From: an uncultured Eubacteriales bacterium
Lineage (GTDB): Bacteria; Bacillota; Clostridia; Monoglobales; UMGS1388
Length of the DNA: 5,055 nucleotides
NCBI GenBank assembly: GCA_900551345.1
Contig: URVP01000125.1
Coordinates: 1-5,055, forward strand
Direction of reading: 5' to 3'
The notes beneath the pieces were generated by a model that ran no database searches, had not been told where the DNA came from, and saw only the letters and a list, made by a program, of their open reading frames with translations. Position numbers and translations under genes: made by a program. Each line of letters opens with the position of its first letter. Positions within the stretch are counted from its first letter, which is position 1. Positions 1 through 4,183 of this stretch are shown here, one piece after another.

Positions 1-55
1 TTTTTTTAATGATACGGCGACCACCGAGATCTACACAGAGTAGATCGTCGGCAGC
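1..55 (+). other. Illumina P5 / Nextera i5 adapter (sequencing artefact)
   Basis: Bases 8-36 are the Illumina P5 flow-cell sequence (starts AATGATACGGCG, ends CTACAC). Bases 37-44 read AGAGTAGA, which I recognise as the Nextera i5 index N504/S504. Bases 45-55 (TCGTCGGCAGC) are the first 11 of 14 bases of the Nextera primer tail. The seven T's before it match the poly-T linker that anchors P5 oligos on flow cells. The first native base is probably around 45-56. The overlap is ambiguous because GTCGGCAGC is also a plausible codon run for V-G-S at the start of the Walker A motif of the following gene. This stretch should be trimmed and not read as biology. Confidence 0.98.
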
Positions 56-667
56 ACAGGAGCCGGAAAGACAACGCTTATCAATCTGCTTATGCGGTTT
101 TACGAGTTAAACGGCGGAAAAATCACTTTGGACGGAACCGACACAAAGGATATGACCCGTTCCAATTTGAGAAGCAATTTTGGAATGGTGCTGCAAGATA
201 CATGGCTGTTTGGCGGCACGATTGCGGAAAATATCGCTTACAGCAAGCCGGACGCTACCCGTGAAGAAATTGTAGCGGCGGCGAAAGCGGCCAGAGTGGA
301 TTTCTTTGTCCGCACTATGTCGCATGGATATGATACGGTTTTGAGCAACGACGCGGAAAATATTTCTATCGGCCAGCGGCAGCTTCTAACCATAGCCAGA
401 GTATTCCTCTGCGATCCGGCGGTTATCATTTTGGACGAAGCAACTTCCAGCGTCGATACCCGCACGGAAATTGAGATCGGCAAGGCCATGAAAGCCCTGA
501 TGAAGAACAGAACGAGCTTTGTAATCGCTCACAGGCTTTCGACCATTATAGACGCTGATTTGATCCTGTTTATGCAAAACGGAAATATCATCGAGCAGGG
601 AACACACGAAACTTTGTTAAAAGCAAAGGGAGCTTATGCCGATCTGTATTATAGCCAGTTTGCGTGA
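47..667 (+). CDS. ABC exporter, ATP-binding domain (5'-truncated)
   Basis: This is the C-terminal nucleotide-binding domain of a half-size ABC exporter (membrane domain fused to ATPase). Such proteins pair as dimers in the membrane and use ATP to export drugs, lipids or peptides. Only the last ~206 residues are present; the membrane domain and start codon are lost to the adapter junction. Counting from base 47: Walker A GSTGAGKTT (2-10), Q-loop MVLQD (Gln 50), signature ISIGQRQ (106-112), Walker B VIILDE with catalytic Glu 131, D-loop SSVD (134-137), and switch His 162 in AHRLS. The signature has Ile where the canonical LSGGQ has its first Gly. EATSSVDTRTE and the tail resemble subunits of heterodimeric Bacillota multidrug exporters (YfiC/LmrD-like), so a partner gene may lie just upstream; that is inference and the substrate is unknown. 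An ATG at base 92 is internal and not the true start. Confidence 0.93.
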   Translation, partial: VGSTGAGKTTLINLLMRFYELNGGKITLDGTDTKDMTRSNLRSNFGMVLQDTWLFGGTIAENIAYSKPDATREEIVAAAKAARVDFFVRTMSHGYDTVLSNDAENISIGQRQLLTIARVFLCDPAVIILDEATSSVDTRTEIEIGKAMKALMKNRTSFVIAHRLSTIIDADLILFMQNGNIIEQGTHETLLKAKGAYADLYYSQFA

Positions 668-872
668 CGCCTTTCTCACAAAAGAGACAGAAACAGCCCT
701 ATATAATGGATTTTCCGGGACACACTTTGTCCACAGGTAGGAGTGTAGGACGAGGGACGGGGTTTTCATATACGCCCTGTCTGCTGATGAAACCAGTCCT
801 GCGCTTGCGGCTTTACGCCACGCAATCACAGCCCTGTTTTCCTGCCGCTTCAAATGCCCTTGCCCTCCCCGG

Positions 873-897
873 CGGCAACGGCATTTTCACGGCAACG
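873..897. repeat. Direct repeat CGGCAACG x2 beside oriT
   Basis: CGGCAACG occurs at 873-880 and 890-897, 17 bases apart. An inverted GCGTTGCC sits at 955-962 inside the next hairpin. They lie just past the predicted nic, on the side that would lead toward a mob gene. They could be relaxosome or regulator sites, or simply GC-rich chance repeats. Confidence 0.4.
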
Positions 898-906
898 CCG
901 ACAGAG

Positions 907-944
907 CGTATAACACACTACACTTTGCTTCGCAAAGTCGTGTG
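907..944 (-). other. oriT: Candidate MOBV (pMV158-type) origin of transfer
   Basis: Read on the - strand, a hairpin with arms ACTTTGC / GCAAAGT and loop GAA (938-922) is followed by GTAGTGTG then TTATAC. Outer bases CACAC (944-940) can also pair with GTGTG. From memory, the pMV158 oriT has the same build: CACAC, an ACTTTAT-GAAT-ATAAAGT stem, then ATAGTGTG/TTATAC, and the MobM relaxase nicks at GTGTG/TT. By analogy the nic falls between 914 and 913 on the - strand. In pMV158 the mob gene follows the nic on the nicked strand; here that side (below 907) has about 240 non-coding bases and then the end of the convergent ABC gene. No relaxase is visible, so the site is a remnant or would need a relaxase in trans. 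Confidence 0.72.
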
Positions 945-970
945 CCAAATGGGGGCGTTGCCCCCTTTGG
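945..970. repeat. Hairpin CCAAA-GGGGGC / GCCCCC-TTTGG
   Basis: CCAAA (945-949) pairs with TTTGG (966-970) and GGGGGC (951-956) with GCCCCC (960-965), with a bulged T at 950 and a GTT loop. It sits directly against the oriT candidate. No U-tract follows on either strand, so it is not a standard terminator. A structural role near the transfer origin is possible but unproven. Confidence 0.7.
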
Positions 971-978
971 AAACCCCC

Positions 979-1032
979 ACAAGAAAAGGCGGTACGCTAC
1001 CCCTCCACGGGGCGCATACCGCCTTTTCTTGT
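979..1032. terminator. Long bidirectional terminator-like hairpin
   Basis: A perfect 16-bp inverted repeat (979-994 with 1017-1032; core AAAAGGCGGTA / TACCGCCTTTT) encloses a second CCCC (1000-1003) / GGGG (1009-1012) stem. The arms supply TTTTCTT tracts on both strands, so it could stop transcripts from either side: the ABC exporter message on the + strand and the repressor-stump message on the - strand. The unusual length and perfection also fit a structural element of the transfer region. Confidence 0.75.
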
Positions 1033-1092
1033 TATCCAGCCCTCCGGCTGTATCGGTTGAGCAAAAGTCCGCGTGGGATTGATGTGGTATCT

Positions 1093-1218
1093 TTAACTTT
1101 GGGAAACTCCTTTTTCCCATTTAGATATTGTTTGCCGCACCACATTTAGTCTGATAGCAAGTTCTTCCTGCGAAAGCCCTTTTGACTTTCTTAATGATTT
1201 AATATTTTCACTTAGCAT
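1093..1218 (-). pseudogene. XRE/Cro-family repressor, C-terminally truncated
   Basis: The - strand frame starts at ATG 1218-1216 and encodes 41 residues before TAA at 1095-1093. It opens MLSENIKSLRKSKGLSQEEL and goes on to a recognition helix and TISKWEKGVSQ, a classic Cro/CI-type helix-turn-helix: KGLSQEELA is helix 2, the VVRQTISKWE stretch carries helix 3. A strong ribosome site AAAGGAGG (1235-1228) lies 9 bases before the ATG, so the start is well supported. Relatives are usually 65 residues or longer. Here the frame ends just after GVSQ, where AT-rich sequence gives way to the GC-rich block, suggesting that recombination removed the 3' part. Only the four or so N-terminal helices of the domain remain, so stable DNA binding is doubtful. 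It probably regulated a mobile-element module. Confidence 0.82.
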
Positions 1219-1253
1219 TACAAATAACCTCCTTTCTTTCAGTCGTTACCACC

Positions 1254-1282
1254 ATTGTATGCAAAACAAGCCGTTGCTACAA
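1254..1282 (-). promoter_or_regulatory. Possible promoter of the truncated repressor
   Basis: On the - strand TTGTAG (1282-1277) and TACAAT (1259-1254) are 17 bases apart, about 20 bases before the ribosome site. The -10 matches consensus in 5 of 6 bases, but the -35 in only about 3 of 6. Confidence 0.4.
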
Positions 1283-1288
1283 GCAACG
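1272..1288. promoter_or_regulatory. Palindrome overlapping the -35: candidate operator
   Basis: CGTTGCT (1272-1278) and AGCAACG (1282-1288) form a perfect 7-bp inverted repeat with centre ACA. It covers the predicted -35 of the XRE gene. Self-repression through such a dyad is usual for XRE regulators, so it may be the operator that the intact repressor bound; this is inference. Confidence 0.45.
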
Positions 1289-1376
1289 CATATTAACATT
1301 GGAGCTGTTAGTTATAATTTTCTCTGTGATTACGATATGTTGAGAAAGAGAGATTGGAGTAATATGCAAAATGCGT

Positions 1377-1399
1377 ATAAAAAGCCCTTTGCGAAAGGG
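1377..1399 (-). terminator. Intrinsic terminator of the acetyltransferase gene
   Basis: On the - strand CCCTTT (1399-1394), loop CGC, AAAGGG (1390-1385) is followed by CTTTTTAT (1384-1377). It lies about 40 bases after the acetyltransferase stop, in the right direction. The stem is only 6 bp, so strength is moderate. Confidence 0.7.
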
Positions 1400-1438
1400 T
1401 GTTACTCTCTCAAAGGGGGTTTAGAAAACTAAAAGTTG

Positions 1439-1858
1439 CTAAATTCCTTTAATCAAAAACATCTCCATTGGTTGCTCATACCCAGGAACATCTATAATAA
1501 AGCCACCACAATCTTTATATCCTAATTTTCTATAAAAATGCTGTGCTTGTTCATCAACTTGTGTAGATGTTAAAAGCATACCATATCCTTGTGATTTCAT
1601 ATCATTTTCCCAATGCTTCATAAGTTTCTTTCCATAACCTTTTCCGTGATAATGCCAATCAACAAATAACATTGTACAAAATGGTATATTATCCCAAAAA
1701 AGATTATATCTTAATAATCCTATTGGTTTATTGTCATATAATAAAACATATCCTCTTTTATCACGAATTTTATTTTCAAATTCTTGCTCTGACAAATGTC
1801 TATCAAGACTATACCAAAATTCTTTGTCTTCCAATAAAACATATCTAATTTCTAACAT
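1439..1858 (-). CDS. GNAT-family N-acetyltransferase
   Basis: A complete 139-residue protein of the GNAT fold, which moves an acetyl group from acetyl-CoA to an amine on a small molecule or protein in the cytoplasm. The acetyl-CoA pyrophosphate loop (motif A) is FVDWHYHGKGYGKKLM at 65-80, with the HGKGYG turn at 71-76. Motif B is AQHFYRKLGYKDCG at 105-118, with a typical Tyr in FYRKLGY. The N-terminal half (KPIGLLRYNLFWDNIPF, 44-60) forms the central strands. The length is that of a minimal single-domain GNAT. The start is supported by AAGGTG (1870-1865) six bases upstream. No good promoter of its own lies in the 40 bases between the upstream terminator and this site. The substrate cannot be read from the sequence; an antibiotic-modifying role is possible given the mobile setting, but it is not one of the aminoglycoside or streptothricin enzymes I recognise. 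Confidence 0.88.
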   Translation of the reverse strand: MLEIRYVLLEDKEFWYSLDRHLSEQEFENKIRDKRGYVLLYDNKPIGLLRYNLFWDNIPFCTMLFVDWHYHGKGYGKKLMKHWENDMKSQGYGMLLTSTQVDEQAQHFYRKLGYKDCGGFIIDVPGYEQPMEMFLIKGI

Positions 1859-1902
1859 CTATTTCACCTTAGCAAATTCCAATTTACATTTCTCTTTTTT
1901 CT

Positions 1903-1936
1903 AAAAATGGGCAATCTCATCTGAGACTGCCCATTT
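1903..1936 (-). terminator. Intrinsic terminator just upstream of the GNAT gene
   Basis: Arms AAATGGGCAGTCTCA (1936-1922) and TGAGATTGCCCATTT (1919-1905) form a 15-bp stem with a two-base loop, followed by a T-run (1907-1903). The single non-Watson-Crick position is G-U when read on the - strand but A-C on the + strand, which supports - strand use. It lies only about 33 bases before the GNAT ribosome site, so it either ends an upstream transcript or acts as an attenuator for the GNAT gene. Confidence 0.8.
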
Positions 1937-2086
1937 ATTCCGTTAATTATGCGATTTTTCTGCCTCTGCACATTTCTCTGCACCAAATGATGTAAAATGT
2001 ACGGTTTTGCCTTATTACTAAGTCAGTAAAGCGGATAAACACTGTTTTTTTCGCTTATTTATTCTCAATCGGCTTCATTGTTGGGA

Positions 2087-2173
2087 TTAAACCTTGAAAT
2101 GTACCAAAACAAGACATAGACATTGTATTTTGTGATTTTGGATTGATTTAATCACAATATGTTGTGCAATCAT
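2087..2173 (-). CDS. Possible 28-residue leader peptide
   Basis: From ATG 2173-2171 to TAA 2089-2087 the - strand encodes 28 residues beginning MIAQHIVIKS and ending CLCLVLVHFKV. A ribosome site AAAAGG (2187-2182) lies 8 bases before the ATG. It follows the promoter at 2269-2297 and precedes the terminator at 1903-1936 and the GNAT gene, an order typical of attenuation leaders. The peptide is hydrophobic towards its C-terminus and has no recognised family. Such a short frame could arise by chance; the well-placed ribosome site is the main support. Confidence 0.3.
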   Translation of the reverse strand: MIAQHIVIKSIQNHKIQCLCLVLVHFKV

Positions 2174-2249
2174 TGTTTCAGCCTTTTGTTGTCCTTATGC
2201 TATTTGTTGTGGTACAATACCAAAATTTTTGGTACAACTTTTGGTACAA
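2100..2249. repeat. TTTTGGTACA repeat cluster
   Basis: TTTTGGTACAA occurs at 2227-2237 and 2239-2249 as a tandem pair with a 12-base step. Its inverse TGTACCAAAA lies at 2100-2109. Partial copies are GGTACAA at 2211-2217 and, inverted, ATACCAAAA at 2217-2225. The last forms a palindrome with the first full copy (TACCAAAA 2218-2225 / TTTTGGTA 2227-2234). Short repeats at both orientations next to an integrase gene match what is expected of arm-type binding sites for the N-terminal domain of Tn916-family integrases, though they could be operator sites for the promoter at 2269-2297. Confidence 0.7.
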
Positions 2250-2268
2250 GCATTTAACCCACGAACAT

Positions 2269-2297
2269 ATTATAACACAGCTTAATATAAAGTTCAA
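2269..2297 (-). promoter_or_regulatory. Promoter reading out from the integrase end
   Basis: On the - strand TTGAAC (2297-2292) and a perfect TATAAT (2274-2269) are 17 bases apart, with a TGn extended -10. It begins 8 bases after the integrase stop and points the same way, toward the GNAT gene or out of the element. Transcription would start near 2262, just before the tandem repeats. Confidence 0.7.
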
Positions 2298-2304
2298 GAG
2301 GACA

Positions 2305-3579
2305 TCAGGAAAGTTTAATTTTTCCTTGTAAACTTGTAAACGCATCTTGCTTAATTTGCGTTGTTAAATCAGTATAAACATCAAGCGTTGTGTCTATGCT
2401 ACTATGCCCCATAATTTCTTGTATAACCTTTAAATTTACCCTGTTACTTTCGTTCTCGCACATTCTTGAACAAAAGGTATGCCTTAGGTTATGTACTGTG
2501 AAATGCGGTAATAATACAGGGCTTCTGTTTTCTGCTTCTGCCTTTGCTGTTTCTTCGGCGTTGTAATCTCTGCATATTCGCTCTATACCTCTGTTTATAC
2601 AATGCGGATTATACACAGTATCAAAACGATTTTTGAAAATAAATCCGCTATATCCGTCTATTACTGTTTGATTAAATCCCTCTGCTTGTTGGTACTCATA
2701 TTCTTTTAACAGTACCTTTCTAACCTCGTCAAACATTGGTATAACACGCATACCCGCCATTGTTTTTGGCGTTGTTATGTGAAATTCGCACTTTCCGTTA
2801 TCTTGTGGGCGGTATATCAAATTATGATTTATGGATATTAGATTGTTTTCAAAGTCGCAATCTTCCCACCGCAGACCGATAATTTCACCAACTCTGCACC
2901 CTGTACCGAGAAACAAAGTAAATAGCGGTATCCAATGGCAATATGTTGTTGACTTTGATAGATAATCAATAAACACGCCTTGTTGCTCCGCTGTTAATGC
3001 TAACCGCTTCGGCTTGCTCCAATCCCGCCTTGCTTTTATTTCTGCCATAACTCCGTCTGTTGGATTTTTCCTTATCAAATCATCACGAACAGCAACCGCA
3101 AAAATGGGGTGTAAAATTGTATGTACAACTTCCATACTGTTTGGCTTAAATCCCTGTTCATCTATCAAGGAATTATACAACCGCCGTATATCGCTGTATT
3201 TAATGTTAGAGAGCTTTTTCTGCCCTAATACACCGCTGACATACTTATTATACATATACTTGTAATTTGTCCTTGTAGATTGTTTTAGCGGTCTTTCCTG
3301 TATGTACTCTGCAAAGAAATCGTCAAGACTTGTTTTGCGTGCGGATATGGTGTCTATCTCGTCTTGCTTATCTCTAACAATAATGCTTTCCAATTCCCGC
3401 AAAGACGGCGTTTCTTGCTTGCCGTATGGGGTGCTGTCCTCTGGCTTCAATCTCCACGCATAAACACTTTGCGATACACCTTTTGTGTCGGTGTATCTAT
3501 ATTCATACATTCCGTTTGCACGCTGATATTCGCCCTTGTAAAGTACCCTGTTTCTTTTATCTTTTCTGTTATGTGCCAT
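2305..3579 (-). CDS. int: Tn916-family tyrosine integrase
   Basis: A complete 424-residue site-specific recombinase that cuts and rejoins DNA at att sites to integrate and excise a mobile element. The N-terminal part (about 4-45, RKDKRNRVLYKGEYQRANG onward) looks like the Tn916-type arm-binding domain with its YRYTD strand. A SAM-like core-binding domain follows (about 84-175), then the catalytic domain. All active-site residues are present: Arg229 in TGCRVGEIIGLRW, Lys272 in TPKTMAGMR, His363 and Arg366 in HNLRHTFC, His392 in MGHSSIDTT and nucleophile Tyr402 in LDVYTDL. The length is normal for the family. A frame extends 23 codons further upstream (to 3648), but that stretch contains the promoter; ATG 3579-3577 with AAAGGAG (3590-3584) four bases before it is the better start. 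The 3' end faces the repeat cluster, so one element end should lie at its left. Confidence 0.95.
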   Translation of the reverse strand: MAHNRKDKRNRVLYKGEYQRANGMYEYRYTDTKGVSQSVYAWRLKPEDSTPYGKQETPSLRELESIIVRDKQDEIDTISARKTSLDDFFAEYIQERPLKQSTRTNYKYMYNKYVSGVLGQKKLSNIKYSDIRRLYNSLIDEQGFKPNSMEVVHTILHPIFAVAVRDDLIRKNPTDGVMAEIKARRDWSKPKRLALTAEQQGVFIDYLSKSTTYCHWIPLFTLFLGTGCRVGEIIGLRWEDCDFENNLISINHNLIYRPQDNGKCEFHITTPKTMAGMRVIPMFDEVRKVLLKEYEYQQAEGFNQTVIDGYSGFIFKNRFDTVYNPHCINRGIERICRDYNAEETAKAEAENRSPVLLPHFTVHNLRHTFCSRMCENESNRVNLKVIQEIMGHSSIDTTLDVYTDLTTQIKQDAFTSLQGKIKLS

Positions 3580-3619
3580 ACTGCTCCTTTCTGTCTGTGG
3601 CACACGATATAGTATTGAT

Positions 3620-3648
3620 ATTATACCATACCGCATACCAACTGACAA
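3620..3648 (-). promoter_or_regulatory. Integrase promoter
   Basis: On the - strand TTGTCA (3648-3643) and consensus TATAAT (3625-3620) are separated by 17 bases, with a TGG extended -10. This is the best promoter in the window. Initiation is expected near 3613, giving a leader of about 34 bases to the integrase ATG. Confidence 0.85.
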
Positions 3649-3735
3649 TATAAATTTACTAAATTATTTACCGGTGTCATCGTATTTTTTTGAAGTACAC
3701 ATTTCAAATCACAATAAAACACTATTGAAAATCCC

Positions 3736-3887
3736 GTTGTTATGGGTATATTATGATGTATTGTTATTATCTCAAATATGTATAACCCCTTGTGTTGCAA
3801 CAAAGATGTATCAAAAATACGGATGTTGACAATCTCATTTTTGCACAAAATAAATATGTACCTATGGAAGAAAACGCCCATAACAAC
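3736..3887. repeat. 11-bp inverted repeat GTTGTTATGGG upstream of int
   Basis: GTTGTTATGGG (3736-3746) recurs inverted as CCCATAACAAC (3877-3887), 130 bases away; a further TTGTTAT lies at 3761-3767. The pair frames the otherwise empty AT-rich gap between the small gene and the integrase promoter. Spaced sites of this kind can serve a looping repressor or an excisionase. The function is unknown and chance in AT-rich DNA is possible. Confidence 0.45.
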
Positions 3888-3904
3888 CGCTATTTATAAA
3901 GTAT

Positions 3905-4161
3905 CTATCCCTGTTTGTGAATTATATCCCACCTTACATTTGTTTCTCTACCTACATAATGTTCACTTTTCCACCGCTCCAAATCTTTTGGCTTGTCGGG
4001 TGATTTACAAGTAATATCAAGATAAAGCATAGCTAATATGGGTATATCATACATATCCCACCAACATAAAAAATCATTTGTAAAATCTATTGTATAGCGT
4101 TTAATATTTGGATAAATCTTTTTTAAATTTTTTCCCGCTCCTCAACAGTTAAATTTATCAT
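3905..4161 (-). pseudogene. Small hypothetical protein, frameshifted
   Basis: A - strand gene starts at ATG 4161-4159, 22 bases after the stop of the HNH gene, with AGGAG nearby (about 4177-4173), so the two look co-transcribed. It reads MINLTVEEREKI and hits TAA within a run of two A6 tracts separated by TTT (about 4125-4139). Shifting one base back at that run opens a continuous frame, LKKIYPNIKRYTIDFTNDF onward, to TAG at 3907-3905; the joined product would be about 85 residues. It has many aromatic residues (CWWDMYD, a Trp-rich patch), no signal peptide and no family I know. The interruption may be a real mutation, an assembly error in a homopolymer, or slippage on AAA-AAA; the frame is not aligned for a standard X-XXY-YYZ heptamer. 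Confidence 0.6.
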
Positions 4162-4183
4162 ACCCCTCTCAGCTCCTATTATA

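Larger units (their letters stand above)
668..1092. other. GC-rich non-coding block of a mobile element
   Basis: No convincing gene lies here. Frames are open on both strands (for example + 664-1149 and - 887-1120), but they run through hairpins and the oriT candidate and give proline/arginine-rich, low-complexity peptides. The block is clearly richer in G+C than everything to its right. It holds, in order, a short hairpin GGACA/TGTCC (about 719-733), two CGGCAACG repeats, the oriT candidate, a CCAAA-GGGGGC hairpin and a long terminator-like hairpin. On the - strand a short frame ending IPRGLLLNRYSRRAG (stop near 1034) runs out of the truncated repressor in another frame; it may be the tail of a lost gene, but I cannot support it. 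Confidence 0.6.
1937..2304. other. Gene-poor stretch downstream of the integrase
   Basis: No standard gene is present. It holds a - strand promoter (2269-2297), the TTTTGGTACA repeat cluster, a possible short leader ORF, an 8-bp inverted repeat TTGTGATT/AATCACAA (2130-2137 and 2150-2157) and two short - strand frames that look vaguely like gene tails: one ending GLIPTMKPIENK (stop 2057-2055) and one ending GAEKCAEAEKSHN (stop 1945-1943). Neither has a convincing start. As this is the flank next to the 3' end of a Tn916-type integrase, an element end (att site) is likely within or near it, but I could not place the core. Confidence 0.5.

Noticed and set aside
887..1120. 77-codon open frame on the - strand
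   Set aside because: It overlaps the repressor stump in another frame and covers the oriT and terminator hairpins; no ribosome site.
664..1149. 161-codon open frame on the + strand
   Set aside because: It runs through the oriT candidate, two hairpins and into the antisense of the repressor; no ribosome site and a Pro/Arg/Leu-rich low-complexity product. It is an artefact of GC-rich non-coding DNA.
1943..2011. Short - strand frame ending GAEKCAEAEKSHN
   Set aside because: Looks like a plausible protein tail next to a terminator, but it is preceded at once by three stop codons and has no start; noted as a possible relic only.
3826..3857. TTGACA followed by an AT-rich -10-like run on the + strand
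   Set aside because: The -10 match is poor at the correct spacing and there is no + strand gene downstream.
3621..3881. 86-codon - strand frame upstream of the integrase
   Set aside because: Its 3' part contains the integrase promoter, the peptide resembles no family, and no ribosome site precedes it.
4124..4142. Programmed -1 frameshift site in the small gene
   Set aside because: AAATTTA is present but the zero frame is not aligned to X-XXY-YYZ and no stimulatory structure is seen; mutation or sequence error is simpler.
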